The position numbers and the translations under genes were made by a program. Below are positions 25,794-32,294 of a stretch of DNA of 32,294 bases, in pieces; the first letter of the stretch is position 1; the number at the start of each line of letters is the position of its first letter. This stretch comes from Actinomycetota bacterium. Its GTDB lineage: Bacteria; Actinomycetota; Actinomycetes; Actinomycetales; Kineosporiaceae. Where the stretch lies: assembly GCA_016213575.1 (NCBI GenBank), contig JACRAB010000012.1, positions 1 to 32,294 on the forward strand, given 5' to 3'. The notes beneath the pieces were generated by a model. That model saw only the letters and a program-made list of their open reading frames with translations, was not told where the DNA came from and ran no database searches.

Positions 25794-25813
25794 GGGTGGG
25801 GTTCTCCCCACCC
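25794..25813 (+). terminator. GC-rich hairpin after DUF3097, likely terminator
   Basis: GGGTGGGG, a TTCT loop, and CCCCACCC form a perfect 8-pair stem starting 10 bases after the DUF3097 stop. No U-run follows, as is usual in high-GC actinomycetes. Confidence 0.7.
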
Positions 25814-25839
25814 GGAACCGGCCGGGTGACGGCATCGTC
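25814..25839 (+). promoter_or_regulatory. Candidate ECF-sigma promoter for the first DUF4870 gene
   Basis: GGAACC (25814-25819), 16 bases, then CGTC (25836-25839) matches the GGAAC-N16-CGTC pattern of ECF promoters. It directly abuts the hairpin terminator and lies about 50 bases before the RBS. The match could be chance in GC-rich DNA. Confidence 0.4.
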
Positions 25840-25890
25840 GGTCACGAAGGACGCTCCTACCGTTGGAGGTGTCCTGAGGAGGTCACCACG

Positions 25891-26283
25891 ATGTCCGAAC
25901 CCACCGGCCCCGCCCCGTACGGCTACCCCACCGGCCCCGCCCCGCTCTCCGCGGGCGACGAGCGCACGTGGGGCATGGTCGCCCACCTGTCCAGCTTCGT
26001 CGCCGCCTACGTCGCGCTCGGGCTCATCGGCCCGGCCGTCGTCATGGCGACGATGGGGCAGCGCTCCGCGTTCGTCCGCCGGCACGCGGTCGAGGCGCTG
26101 AACTTCAACATCTCCGTGCTCATCTACGCGCTCGTCTCCGGTGTGCTCGCGTTCGTGCTCATCGGCATCCCGCTGCTCGTCGCCCTCGCGGTGCTCTACC
26201 TCGTGACGACGATCCAGGGCGCGATGGCCGCGAACCGCGGCGAGGAGTACCGCTACCCGCTGACGATCCGCTTCGTCAGCTGA
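25891..26283 (+). CDS. DUF4870-family small membrane protein (copy 1)
   Basis: The 130-residue protein has a short Pro/Gly/Tyr N-terminal tail, then 'DERTWGMVAHLSSFVAAYVALGLIGPAVV', a charged 'FVRRHAVEALNFNIS' loop, and two further helices ending in 'MAANRGEEYRYPLTIRFVS'. This is the standard DUF4870 layout (Tic20-like fold family), with unknown role in the membrane. GAGGAGG lies 8 bases before the ATG. A second, longer paralogue follows at 26671. Confidence 0.9.
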   Translation: MSEPTGPAPYGYPTGPAPLSAGDERTWGMVAHLSSFVAAYVALGLIGPAVVMATMGQRSAFVRRHAVEALNFNISVLIYALVSGVLAFVLIGIPLLVALAVLYLVTTIQGAMAANRGEEYRYPLTIRFVS

Positions 26284-26670
26284 CGCTCCGTGTCCACGAG
26301 ATCGCCGTGTGACGGGTCGATGACAAGGCACGTGAACTTGTCATGTCGCGATCTCCGCAATCTGCGCGCACCCGACCCCCGGGGGCATACGGTGTCCGGC
26401 GAGGAGGCCCGGCACCGGGCCTCCGGGGCACTCGGGGCGCACGACCGCACGGATCCACGAGAAGGCATGCACGACCGGCAGGCCACGCACGACCGGCCGC
26501 CCGCGACACGCCGATGACGTGTATCCGCACGGTCCGCCGCACCTCCTGCACCCCGTGAGCCGGTGCCAGGGCCGCCGTGCACGAGCGGCGTCATCGCCGC
26601 CCGCGCTCCGCCGCAGCCCCCTGCGGCACCCGGCCCCAGCGGCCGGCCCGACCCGAACGAGAGGACCACG
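26284..26670. other. 387-base intergenic region between the two DUF4870 genes
   Basis: No convincing gene is seen; track ORFs here lack conserved features. It includes a perfect inverted repeat near its start (26320-26344), a stretch less GC-rich than the genes (about 26310-26360), and GAGAGGA just before the second DUF4870 ATG. The size suggests separate regulation of the two paralogues. Confidence 0.6.
26320..26344. promoter_or_regulatory. Perfect inverted repeat, candidate operator
   Basis: ATGACAAG, 9 bases (containing CACGTG), CTTGTCAT: 8-9-8 with no mismatch. It is AT-richer than the surroundings and lacks a U-run, so it looks more like a dimeric regulator site than a terminator. It overlaps a TTGTCA -35-like hexamer. 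It sits 37 bases after the first DUF4870 stop. Confidence 0.5.
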
Positions 26671-27177
26671 ATGACCGAGAACCCGACGCCACCTGTCGGC
26701 GACCCGACGCCGGGCGCCGGTTCCACGCCGCCGTCCTACGGTGCGCCGGCCCCGTCCTACGGCGAGCCCCCGGCGTACCAGCAGCAGGCTCCCGGGTACG
26801 GCGCCCCGCAGCAGCAGTACGGCGCCCCGCAGGGCTTCGGCGGCGCCGGCGCCGTCAGCGACTCCGACCGCCGCACGTGGTCGATGCTCGCCCACCTCGG
26901 CGGCATCGTCCTGGGCTTCATCGCGCCGCTCGTCGTCTGGATCATGTACAAGGACCGCGACGAGTTCGTGAAGGACCAGTCCCAGGAGGCCCTGAACTTC
27001 CAGATCACGCTCGCGATCGGCTGGGTCGTCGCGGTCGTGCTCTCGTTCGTGGCCATCGGGTTCCTGCTCTACCCGGTCCTGTGGATCGGTGGCCTGATCC
27101 TCTCGATCATGGGCGGCATGGCCGCCAACCGTGGCGAGCGGTACCGCTACCCGTTCGCCCTGCGCCTCATCAGCTGA
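26671..27177 (+). CDS. DUF4870-family membrane protein with Pro/Gln/Tyr-rich N-terminal tail (copy 2)
   Basis: The 168-residue protein starts with a ~60-residue disordered tail built from 'PSYGAPAPSYGEP' and 'YQQQAPGYGAPQQQYGAP' type units. The conserved core follows: 'RRTWSMLAHLGGIVLGFIAPLVVW', 'DEFVKDQSQEALNFQITLAI', and 'GGMAANRGERYRYPFALRLIS'. The core is clearly paralogous to the gene upstream (same 'W-M-AHL', 'EALNF' and 'AANRGE-YRYP' signatures) while the tail is new. Such tails often mediate membrane-proximal clustering; that is inference. GAGAGGA lies before the ATG. A strong hairpin follows the stop. Confidence 0.9.
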   Translation: MTENPTPPVGDPTPGAGSTPPSYGAPAPSYGEPPAYQQQAPGYGAPQQQYGAPQGFGGAGAVSDSDRRTWSMLAHLGGIVLGFIAPLVVWIMYKDRDEFVKDQSQEALNFQITLAIGWVVAVVLSFVAIGFLLYPVLWIGGLILSIMGGMAANRGERYRYPFALRLIS

Positions 27178-27212
27178 CCTGCTGAGGCCGCCTCGCGAGA
27201 GGCGCACCGGAC

Positions 27213-27257
27213 CGTGCGGCCCGCTTCCTGTTCCCCGTGCAGGAGGCGGGCCGCACG
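27213..27257. terminator. Long bidirectional hairpin terminator
   Basis: CGTGCGGCCCGCTTCCTG (27213-27230) pairs with CAGGAGGCGGGCCGCACG (27240-27257): 18 positions with one T:G wobble and a 9-base loop. It sits between the convergent DUF4870 and hemW genes, 36 and 23 bases from their stops. Confidence 0.85.
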
Positions 27258-27279
27258 CCTGCGCCGGGACGGCGCCGCG

Positions 27280-28521
27280 TCAGTCGACGAGCGCCCGCAC
27301 CACCGCGTCGGCGAGCAGCCGCCCGCTGCGGGTGAGGACGACGCGCCGGCCCTGCCCGTCCGCGCCGAGCGCCGCGGGCCCGGCGACGAGCCCGTCGGCG
27401 ACGAGACCGGCGACCGCCTGCCGGCCGTGCGCGGGCAGCGCCTCGAGCGGCAGCCCGTCGACGAGCCGGACGCCGAGCAGCACCGCCTCGGCGTCCCGCT
27501 GGCCGGCGTCGAGCGTCTCGCGGCCGGCGGCGGGGCTCAGCCCGGCGGCGAGCCGGTCGGCGTAGGCGCGCGGGTGCCGGACGTTCCACCAGCGGACGCC
27601 GCCGACGTGCGAGTGCGCGCCGGGGCCGACGCCCCACCAGTCGTCCCCGCGCCAGTAGCCGACGTTGTGCCGGCACCGGTCGGCGGGCGTGCGCGCCCAG
27701 TTGCTCACCTCGTACCAGCCCAGCCCGGCCGCGGCGAACCGCTCGTCGGCCGCCTCGTACTTGTCGGCGAGGTCGTCGTCGTCCGGGGCCGGCACCTCGC
27801 CGCGGCGCACCCGCACCGCGAGCTTCGTGCCCTCCTCGACGACGAGCGCGTACGCCGAGACGTGGTCGGGCTCGCACTCCAGCGCCGCGTCGACGCTCGT
27901 CGTCCAGTCGGCGAGGCTCTCCCCCGGTGTGCCGTAGATGAGGTCGAGCGAGACGCCGAGCCCGGCGTCCCGGGCCCAGGCGACGGCCTGCGGCACCCGG
28001 GCGGGGTCGTGGGTGCGGTCGAGGGTCGCGAGCACGTGCGGCACCGCGGACTGCATCCCGAACGAGACCCGGGTGAACCCGGCCTCCGCGAGCGCGGCGA
28101 GGGACTGCGGGGACACCGAGTCCGGGTTCGCCTCCGTCGTCACCTCGGCGCCCGCCGCGAGCCCGAACGCGTCACGGACGGCGCCCAGCAGCCGGGCGAG
28201 GTCGGCGTGCGGCAGCAGGGTGGGCGTGCCGCCGCCGAAGAACACCGTCGCGGCCGGCCTGGCCGCCGCGCCGGCCGCGGCGAGCACCCGGGCGGCGAGC
28301 GTCAGCTCGCCGGATGCCGTTGCGGCGTAAGCGCTCTGGTCGGCTCCGCCGCCGAGCTCGAGCGCCGTGTAGGTGTTGAAGTCGCAGTAGCCGCAGCGCA
28401 CCGCGCAGAACGGCACGTGCACGTAGACCCCGAACCCGCGGCCCGCCGCGCCGTCCGCGACGGACGGCGGCAGGGCGCCGTCCGCGGGAGCGGGCTCGCC
28501 GTCGGGCAGGGCGGAGGGCAT
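27280..28521 (-). CDS. hemW: HemW, radical SAM heme-binding protein
   Basis: The 413-residue protein has the radical SAM cluster motif CAVRCGYC (Cys39, Cys43, Cys46), 'VFFGGGTPTLL', 'EANPDSV', 'RVSFGMQS' and 'SLDLIYGTPGES', and the C-terminal HemW region with 'NVGYWRGDDWWGVGPGAHS'. HemW is a heme chaperone related to but distinct from coproporphyrinogen oxidase HemN; the CxxxCxxC without the extra HemN cysteine fits HemW. The start overlaps the MOSC stop (TGATG), so the two are coupled. It normally sits just before hrcA; here about 5 kb of plus-strand genes separate them. Confidence 0.93.
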   Translation of the reverse strand: MPSALPDGEPAPADGALPPSVADGAAGRGFGVYVHVPFCAVRCGYCDFNTYTALELGGGADQSAYAATASGELTLAARVLAAAGAAARPAATVFFGGGTPTLLPHADLARLLGAVRDAFGLAAGAEVTTEANPDSVSPQSLAALAEAGFTRVSFGMQSAVPHVLATLDRTHDPARVPQAVAWARDAGLGVSLDLIYGTPGESLADWTTSVDAALECEPDHVSAYALVVEEGTKLAVRVRRGEVPAPDDDDLADKYEAADERFAAAGLGWYEVSNWARTPADRCRHNVGYWRGDDWWGVGPGAHSHVGGVRWWNVRHPRAYADRLAAGLSPAAGRETLDAGQRDAEAVLLGVRLVDGLPLEALPAHGRQAVAGLVADGLVAGPAALGADGQGRRVVLTRSGRLLADAVVRALVD

Positions 28522-29204
28522 CAGCGGCGGGCCGTGGCCCGGTCGGCCGCCTCGCGCAGCTCGGGCTCCAGGGTGACGACGCCGACGTCCGCGGCGTCGA
28601 GCAGCGCCCGGCCGGATGCGGCGCTCATCGTCGGGTAGACGTCGGCGACCCGGACGCCGTGCCCCGGCCGGGTCACGACGGTGACCAGGTCGCCCGCGGT
28701 CACCCGGCCCGGGACGACGACCCGCAGGTAGGTGCCCATCGCCCCGTGGTCGGTGAAGCGCTTGACCCAGCGGTCCTCCCCCATCCGGCCCTGGAAGGTC
28801 ATGCAGGGGATCCGCGGGTAGGTGACCTCGACGACGACCCCGGTGCCCGGCTCGCCGACCTGCCAGCGCTCGCCGATCTCGGCACCGCCGACGTCGATGC
28901 CGCTCGTGCGCAGGTTCTCGCCGAACAGGCCGGGCGTGATCTCCCGGCCCAGCTCGGCGGCCCACCAGGCGGCGTCCTCGTCGGCGTAGGCGTACAGCGC
29001 CTTCGGCGGCCCGCCGTGGTGGTCGGTGTCGCACTGGGTGTCCCCGGCGAGCCCGAGGACGCCGACCTCGACCGGGCCGGTGACCTGCCGCTTGTCGATC
29101 GCGGTGACCTCGTCGGGCTCGCCGCCGACCACGGGAACGATCTCGTGGACGACACACACGGCGGTGAGCCGTCCCGGGGCAGGCGCGGTCTCCATGCGTC
29201 GCAT
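28521..29204 (-). CDS. MOSC-domain protein (YiiM-like)
   Basis: The 227-residue protein matches the YiiM-type MOSC family: 'GVLGLAGDTQCDTDHHGGPPKALYAY', 'PGLFGENLRTSGI', 'AEIGERWQVG', and the conserved Cys134 in 'PRIPCMTFQGR'. MOSC proteins bind molybdenum cofactor through the Cys and may carry sulfur or reduce N-hydroxylated compounds. ATG 29204 or ATG 29195 could be the start; neither has a clear RBS. It overlaps hemW by one base. It diverges from the amidase gene. Confidence 0.9.
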   Translation of the reverse strand: MRRMETAPAPGRLTAVCVVHEIVPVVGGEPDEVTAIDKRQVTGPVEVGVLGLAGDTQCDTDHHGGPPKALYAYADEDAAWWAAELGREITPGLFGENLRTSGIDVGGAEIGERWQVGEPGTGVVVEVTYPRIPCMTFQGRMGEDRWVKRFTDHGAMGTYLRVVVPGRVTAGDLVTVVTRPGHGVRVADVYPTMSAASGRALLDAADVGVVTLEPELREAADRATARR

Positions 29205-29272
29205 ACTCTCACCCGGACCCGGCAGGCGACCGCCGCGGGCCAGGGGCAGGGCCGACGACCGAGGTGGGCACG

Positions 29273-30886
29273 ATGAGTGGCGAGCCGACGAACGTGCTCG
29301 CGGCCGTGAGGACCCCCGCGACGGGTCCCGCCGACCCCGGTGTGGCCGCCGCCGACGACCCGACCTCGCCCCCGCTGCCGTCGGCGGCGCGGCGGCCCGC
29401 CGGGGCGTTCGACGAGCTGCTCGGGTTCGACCTCGACGCCGCGACGATCCCGGACCTCCAGGCCCGGATGGACGCCGGCACCCTCACCGCGGTCGACCTC
29501 ACGGCGGCGTACCTGCGGCGGGTCAAGGCCGTCGACCCGCTGACGAACGCCGTCCTGTGGCTCAACCCGCGGGCGCTCGCCGAGGCGGCGGCGTCCGACG
29601 CCCGCCGGGCCGCGGGCGCGACCCGCGGCCCGCTCGACGGCATCCCCGTGATGGTCAAGGACAACATCGACACCCGGGACCTGCCGACGACGGCGGGCTC
29701 GCGGGCACTGCTCGGGCTGCGCCCGGCGGACGACGCGACCGTCGTCAAGCGGCTGCGGCGGGCCGGGGCGGTGCTCCTCGGCAAGACGAACCTCTCGGAG
29801 TGGGCGAACTTCCGCTCCCCGCGCAGCACGAGCGGCTGGAGCGGTGTCGGCGGCCTGACCCGCAACCCGTACGCGCTGGACCGCAACGGGTCCGGCTCGT
29901 CGACGGGCTCCGCGGTCGCGGTCGCGGCGAGCCTCACCCAGGTCGCGGTCGGCACGGAGACCGACGGCTCGATCGTCTCCCCCGCGGGCCTGTCGGGCGT
30001 CGTCGGGCTCAAGCCGACCGTCGGGCTCGTGAGCGGCTCGGGGATCGGCCCGCTCTCCGCCGCCCAGGACACCGCAGGCCCGATGGCCCGGCACGTCGTC
30101 GACGCCGCGCTGCTCCTCGCCGTCCTCCAGGGCCGTGACGCGGAGGACGTCGCGACGCAGGAGATCCCGCGGCGGCTGCCCGCACCGGCCGCGCTCGACG
30201 CGGGCGCCCTCGCCGGCGCGCGGATCGGCGTCTGGCGGCTCGCCGGGCAGGACGTCCGGGTGGACCGGGTCGTGGAACGGGCCGTCGTCGCGCTGCGGCG
30301 CGCCGGGGCGTCCGTCGTCGACGTCGACCTCGACGTGGAGCCGGTCTTCGAGGACGAGTCGACCGCGCTGGACAGCGAGTTCCGCCGCGACCTCGAGGCC
30401 TACCTGCAGGCAACCCCGGGCGACCACCCGCGCACCATCGCGGCCCTCGTCGCCGCGCACCGGGCCGACAGCGTCGAGCTGCGCTACTTCGGCCAGGAGA
30501 CGTTCGAGGCCGCCGCGACCGCGAAGCCGGCGACGCACCGGTCGGTCGTCGCGGCCCGGCGCCGGGCGACGGCCGCGGCCCGCGCGGCGATCGACGGCGC
30601 GCTCGCCGCCCACGACCTGGACGCCGTCCTCGCCCCGACGAACGGCCCCGCCTGGCGGACGACGCTCGGCGCCGGCGACCGGTTCGCGCTGCCGTTCTCG
30701 TCGACGGCCGCGGCGGTGTCCGGCTACCCGAGCGTCACCGTGCCGGCCGGGCTCGTCGACCGGCTGCCCGTCGGGGTGTCGTTCGTCGGGCCGCGCTGGA
30801 GCGATGCCCGGCTGCTCTCGCTGGCGTACGCGTTCGAGCAGGCGACCCACCACCGCCGCCCCCCGACCTACCGCCCGAAAACCTGA
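29273..30886 (+). CDS. Amidase-signature family amidohydrolase
   Basis: The 537-residue enzyme has the Lys-Ser-Ser triad of the family: Lys129 in 'IPVMVKDNID', the Ser pair in 'GSGSSTGSAVAVAA' (about 209-210), and nucleophile Ser233 in 'TETDGSIVSPAG'. The substrate is unknown; no partner for a GatCAB complex is present, and the ORF ends with its own C-terminal cap ('TYRPKT'). The first ~45 residues are Ala/Pro-rich and lack a clear signal peptide. ATG 29273 has GAGGTGG upstream; GTG 29264 is an unlikely alternative. The stop lies 14 bases before the first 45-base palindrome. Confidence 0.92.
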   Translation: MSGEPTNVLAAVRTPATGPADPGVAAADDPTSPPLPSAARRPAGAFDELLGFDLDAATIPDLQARMDAGTLTAVDLTAAYLRRVKAVDPLTNAVLWLNPRALAEAAASDARRAAGATRGPLDGIPVMVKDNIDTRDLPTTAGSRALLGLRPADDATVVKRLRRAGAVLLGKTNLSEWANFRSPRSTSGWSGVGGLTRNPYALDRNGSGSSTGSAVAVAASLTQVAVGTETDGSIVSPAGLSGVVGLKPTVGLVSGSGIGPLSAAQDTAGPMARHVVDAALLLAVLQGRDAEDVATQEIPRRLPAPAALDAGALAGARIGVWRLAGQDVRVDRVVERAVVALRRAGASVVDVDLDVEPVFEDESTALDSEFRRDLEAYLQATPGDHPRTIAALVAAHRADSVELRYFGQETFEAAATAKPATHRSVVAARRRATAAARAAIDGALAAHDLDAVLAPTNGPAWRTTLGAGDRFALPFSSTAAAVSGYPSVTVPAGLVDRLPVGVSFVGPRWSDARLLSLAYAFEQATHHRRPPTYRPKT

Positions 30887-30900
30887 CTGCTGCCTTCGCT

Positions 30901-30945
30901 TGTGGGGAAACGCCTGCGGCAGAACGCCGTCGGGGTATCCCCGCA
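30901..30945. repeat. 45-base palindromic element, copy 1 (20-5-20)
   Basis: Left arm TGTGGGGAAACGCCTGCGGC, loop AGAAC, right arm GCCGTCGGGGTATCCCCGCA, pairing at 15 of 20 positions. An outer inverted repeat ACCTGACTGC (30881-30890) / GCAGTCAGGT (30943-30952) includes both convergent stop codons. It may act as a bidirectional terminator. It is a diverged inverted copy of the element at 32041. Confidence 0.85.
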
Positions 30946-30946
30946 G

Positions 30947-31930
30947 TCAGGTGAGCGGGGTGCTGTCGGGGATCAGCGGGGTGATCGCGCAGGTGGAGCT
31001 GCACGCGACGGGGGTGCCGCGCCAACCGGCCCGCCGCAGGACGACGACCACGTCGGCCGCGACCTGGCAGGGGGTCTCGACGACCTCGAACCACCCGTAC
31101 TGCAGCGCCCGGTCGCCGACGAGGGTCACGCTGTTGTCGCGGCGCCGGTCGAACCGGCGCAGCCACTCGGGGTGCGCCTCAAGACCGTCGAGCTCCACGA
31201 CCGTGTCCCACCGCCGGTAGCGGACGTCCCGGTAGCGCCGGCGCACGACGCGCCCCGACGGGTCGAGGACCGGTTCGGGGCGGTTCCGCTCCGCACGCGG
31301 CAGGCCGTGGGCACGCTCGACCGACCGCCGGTAGCGGCTCTCCAGCGCAGACTGGACGCCCTCGGCGACCTCGCCGAGCATCTCCACCAGCAAGGCCCGG
31401 TGCCGCATCCGCGGCCGCCGCGCGAGCGCCGCCCGGATCCGCGCGGGTGTCGTGCGCCGGGTCGCGGTCGCCCGGATGACGAGGTCGACCACCTCACCCG
31501 GCCGGCCCGTGGACCGCACGACGTCGAGCAGCGCCTCCTCCAGGCGCACCCGCGGCGGGCTGCCGACGGGGTGCACCACCTCGTGCAGCCGGCGCCGCCG
31601 CACGACGACCACCCCGGCCGGCGCACGGACGCGACGCTCCCACGGGATGCACACCGTCCACCGCTTCGGCCCGTCGAGGACGCCCCACAGCCACAGCGCC
31701 GCCGTCCCGCCGAGCGCCGCACCGGGGCCCGCGAGGAGGACCGCGGCCCAGGCCCGCGTCATGGCGGGCACGGGACCCGTGAAGACCGCATAGACGCCCA
31801 GGTGCAGGCCTGTCCAGCGCCGGGCGTCCAGCAGCGCACCGACCTGTCCGACCGTGCAGCCCGCCGCGAGCAGCTGCTCCCGGCTCACCACCCCGGCCTG
31901 CTCCGCGGCGAACCGCTGCCACACCGGCAC
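30947..31930 (-). CDS. AbiEi-like winged-helix plus DUF559 (restriction-endonuclease-fold) protein
   Basis: The 327-residue product starts 'VPVWQRFAAEQAGVVSREQLLAAG' and has a winged helix like AbiEi antitoxins (to about residue 50, ending 'LHLGVYAVFTGP'). A variable middle follows, then a C-terminal DUF559/Vsr-like domain with 'RYRRWDTVVELDGLEAHPEW', 'DRRRDNSVTLVGDRALQYGW' and 'VVETPCQVAADVVVVL'. The 'VELDG' acidic pair suits a PD-(D/E)xK nuclease site. Nuclease action is not proven; many such proteins exist as orphans in actinomycetes. The track ORF extends upstream into the palindrome, so GTG 31930 is chosen, though the start is uncertain. No partner toxin gene is seen. It sits between two inverted palindromes. 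Confidence 0.8.
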   Translation of the reverse strand: MPVWQRFAAEQAGVVSREQLLAAGCTVGQVGALLDARRWTGLHLGVYAVFTGPVPAMTRAWAAVLLAGPGAALGGTAALWLWGVLDGPKRWTVCIPWERRVRAPAGVVVVRRRRLHEVVHPVGSPPRVRLEEALLDVVRSTGRPGEVVDLVIRATATRRTTPARIRAALARRPRMRHRALLVEMLGEVAEGVQSALESRYRRSVERAHGLPRAERNRPEPVLDPSGRVVRRRYRDVRYRRWDTVVELDGLEAHPEWLRRFDRRRDNSVTLVGDRALQYGWFEVVETPCQVAADVVVVLRRAGWRGTPVACSSTCAITPLIPDSTPLT

Positions 31931-32040
31931 CTCAGCGCCCCGCCGCCGCGTCCGCCGATCCCTCCCGACCACCCCTGAGATCCTGCCAACGACCCCGGAA
32001 GCCAGCGTTCCGTCATCCACAGGCTGCGCTCCGACACCCC

Positions 32041-32085
32041 TGTGGGGATACAACGACGGCGTTCTGCCGTCGTCGTATCCCCACA
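32041..32085. repeat. 45-base palindromic element, copy 2 (20-5-20)
   Basis: Left arm TGTGGGGATACAACGACGGC, loop GTTCT, right arm GCCGTCGTCGTATCCCCACA, pairing at 19 of 20 positions. Its reverse complement matches copy 1 at about 42 of 49 positions, including the outer CGCT. It lies upstream of the DUF559 gene and 42 bases from the LacI-family stop. Confidence 0.9.
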
Positions 32086-32127
32086 AGCGGGCAGGTCCGG
32101 GGAGGTACGGGGCAGGCTGGGACGAAG

Positions 32128-32294
32128 TCAGGCGGATGGGGGCGCGGTGCTCTCTCGGACGACCAGCTCGGTCGGCAGCAGCACCGCGTCGGGCCGGGCG
32201 ACGGGCTCGCCGCGGCGGGCCCGGTCGAGGGCGCCGGTGAGCGCGGCGGCGGCGGCCCGGCCCTTGGCGCGGTGGTCCTGCCGGACCGTCGTGA
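32128..32294 (-). CDS. LacI-family transcriptional regulator, C-terminal fragment
   Basis: Not in the ORF track because the start is outside the window. Translation of the minus strand from the right edge gives about 55 residues: 'TTVRQDHRAKGRAAAAAL', 'GEPVARPDAVLLPTELVVRES', ending 'TAPPSA' and TGA. 'LTTVRQ' and 'LPTELVVRES' are standard endings of LacI/PurR-type ligand-binding domains. The ligand cannot be told. The gene is transcribed leftward toward palindrome copy 2. Confidence 0.88.
   Translation of the reverse strand, partial: TTVRQDHRAKGRAAAAALTGALDRARRGEPVARPDAVLLPTELVVRESTAPPSA

Noticed and set aside
26463-26560. Small ORFs between the two DUF4870 genes
   Set aside because: There is no RBS, no conserved motif, and the composition differs from the genes around them.
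32041-32085. Possible DnaA box (TATCCCCACA resembles TTATCCACA)
   Set aside because: It has an extra C, occurs only as part of the palindrome, and there is no cluster of boxes or AT-rich region.

Overview
This 32.3 kb window is very GC-rich DNA from an actinomycete (Actinomycetota). Signs are the heavy G/C bias at third codon positions, many GTG starts, ATGA-coupled gene pairs, a CIRCE/HrcA/DnaJ heat-shock unit, a SigE-family sigma factor, DUF3097 and DUF4870 proteins, and an AbiEi-wHTH/DUF559 protein. I cannot name the genus. The reading is of a chromosomal segment; no transposase, integrase, tRNA, rRNA or CRISPR array was seen.

Left part (1-12 kb, accessory or surface-redox genes). A truncated PPOX-family gene is followed by a minus-strand pair. 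The first member is a 1,955-residue secreted animal-type heme peroxidase carrying RTX-like Ca-binding repeats, a 17-glycine linker and four fibronectin III domains. The second, coupled by a 4-base overlap, is a lipoprotein that looks like two degenerate FKBP domains. A 423-base intergenic region with direct and tandem repeats separates the peroxidase from soxR, and soxR follows an MFS exporter. Then come a type I methionine aminopeptidase, a DUF1990 gene, and a YndJ-like membrane gene interrupted by a one-base frameshift.

Middle part (12-23 kb, conserved housekeeping chain on the minus strand). In transcription order this is hrcA, dnaJ, rsmE, HIT, phoH, ybeY, a CNNM/CorC protein and era: heat shock, rRNA modification and maturation, and ribosome assembly. 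Plus-strand genes interrupt the chain. These are a SigE-like sigma factor overlapping a membrane protein with GerMN and Gmad2 domains, and an RBBP9/YdeN hydrolase. A perfect CIRCE operator lies upstream of hrcA.

Right part (22.6-32.3 kb). A plus-strand block holds a bis-heme ferric-reductase-type flavoprotein, an unrecognised protein, DUF3097, and two DUF4870 membrane proteins. A strong hairpin separates this block from convergent hemW and a MOSC gene. An amidase follows, then an AbiEi-wHTH/DUF559 nuclease-like gene bracketed by two inverted copies of a 45-base palindrome. The window ends in the C-terminus of a LacI-family regulator.

The best candidates for something undescribed are (1) the peroxidase-RTX-FnIII giant with its coupled FKBP-like lipoprotein and repeat-rich promoter region, (2) the palindrome-flanked DUF559 cassette, and (3) the sigma/GerMN-Gmad2 pair.
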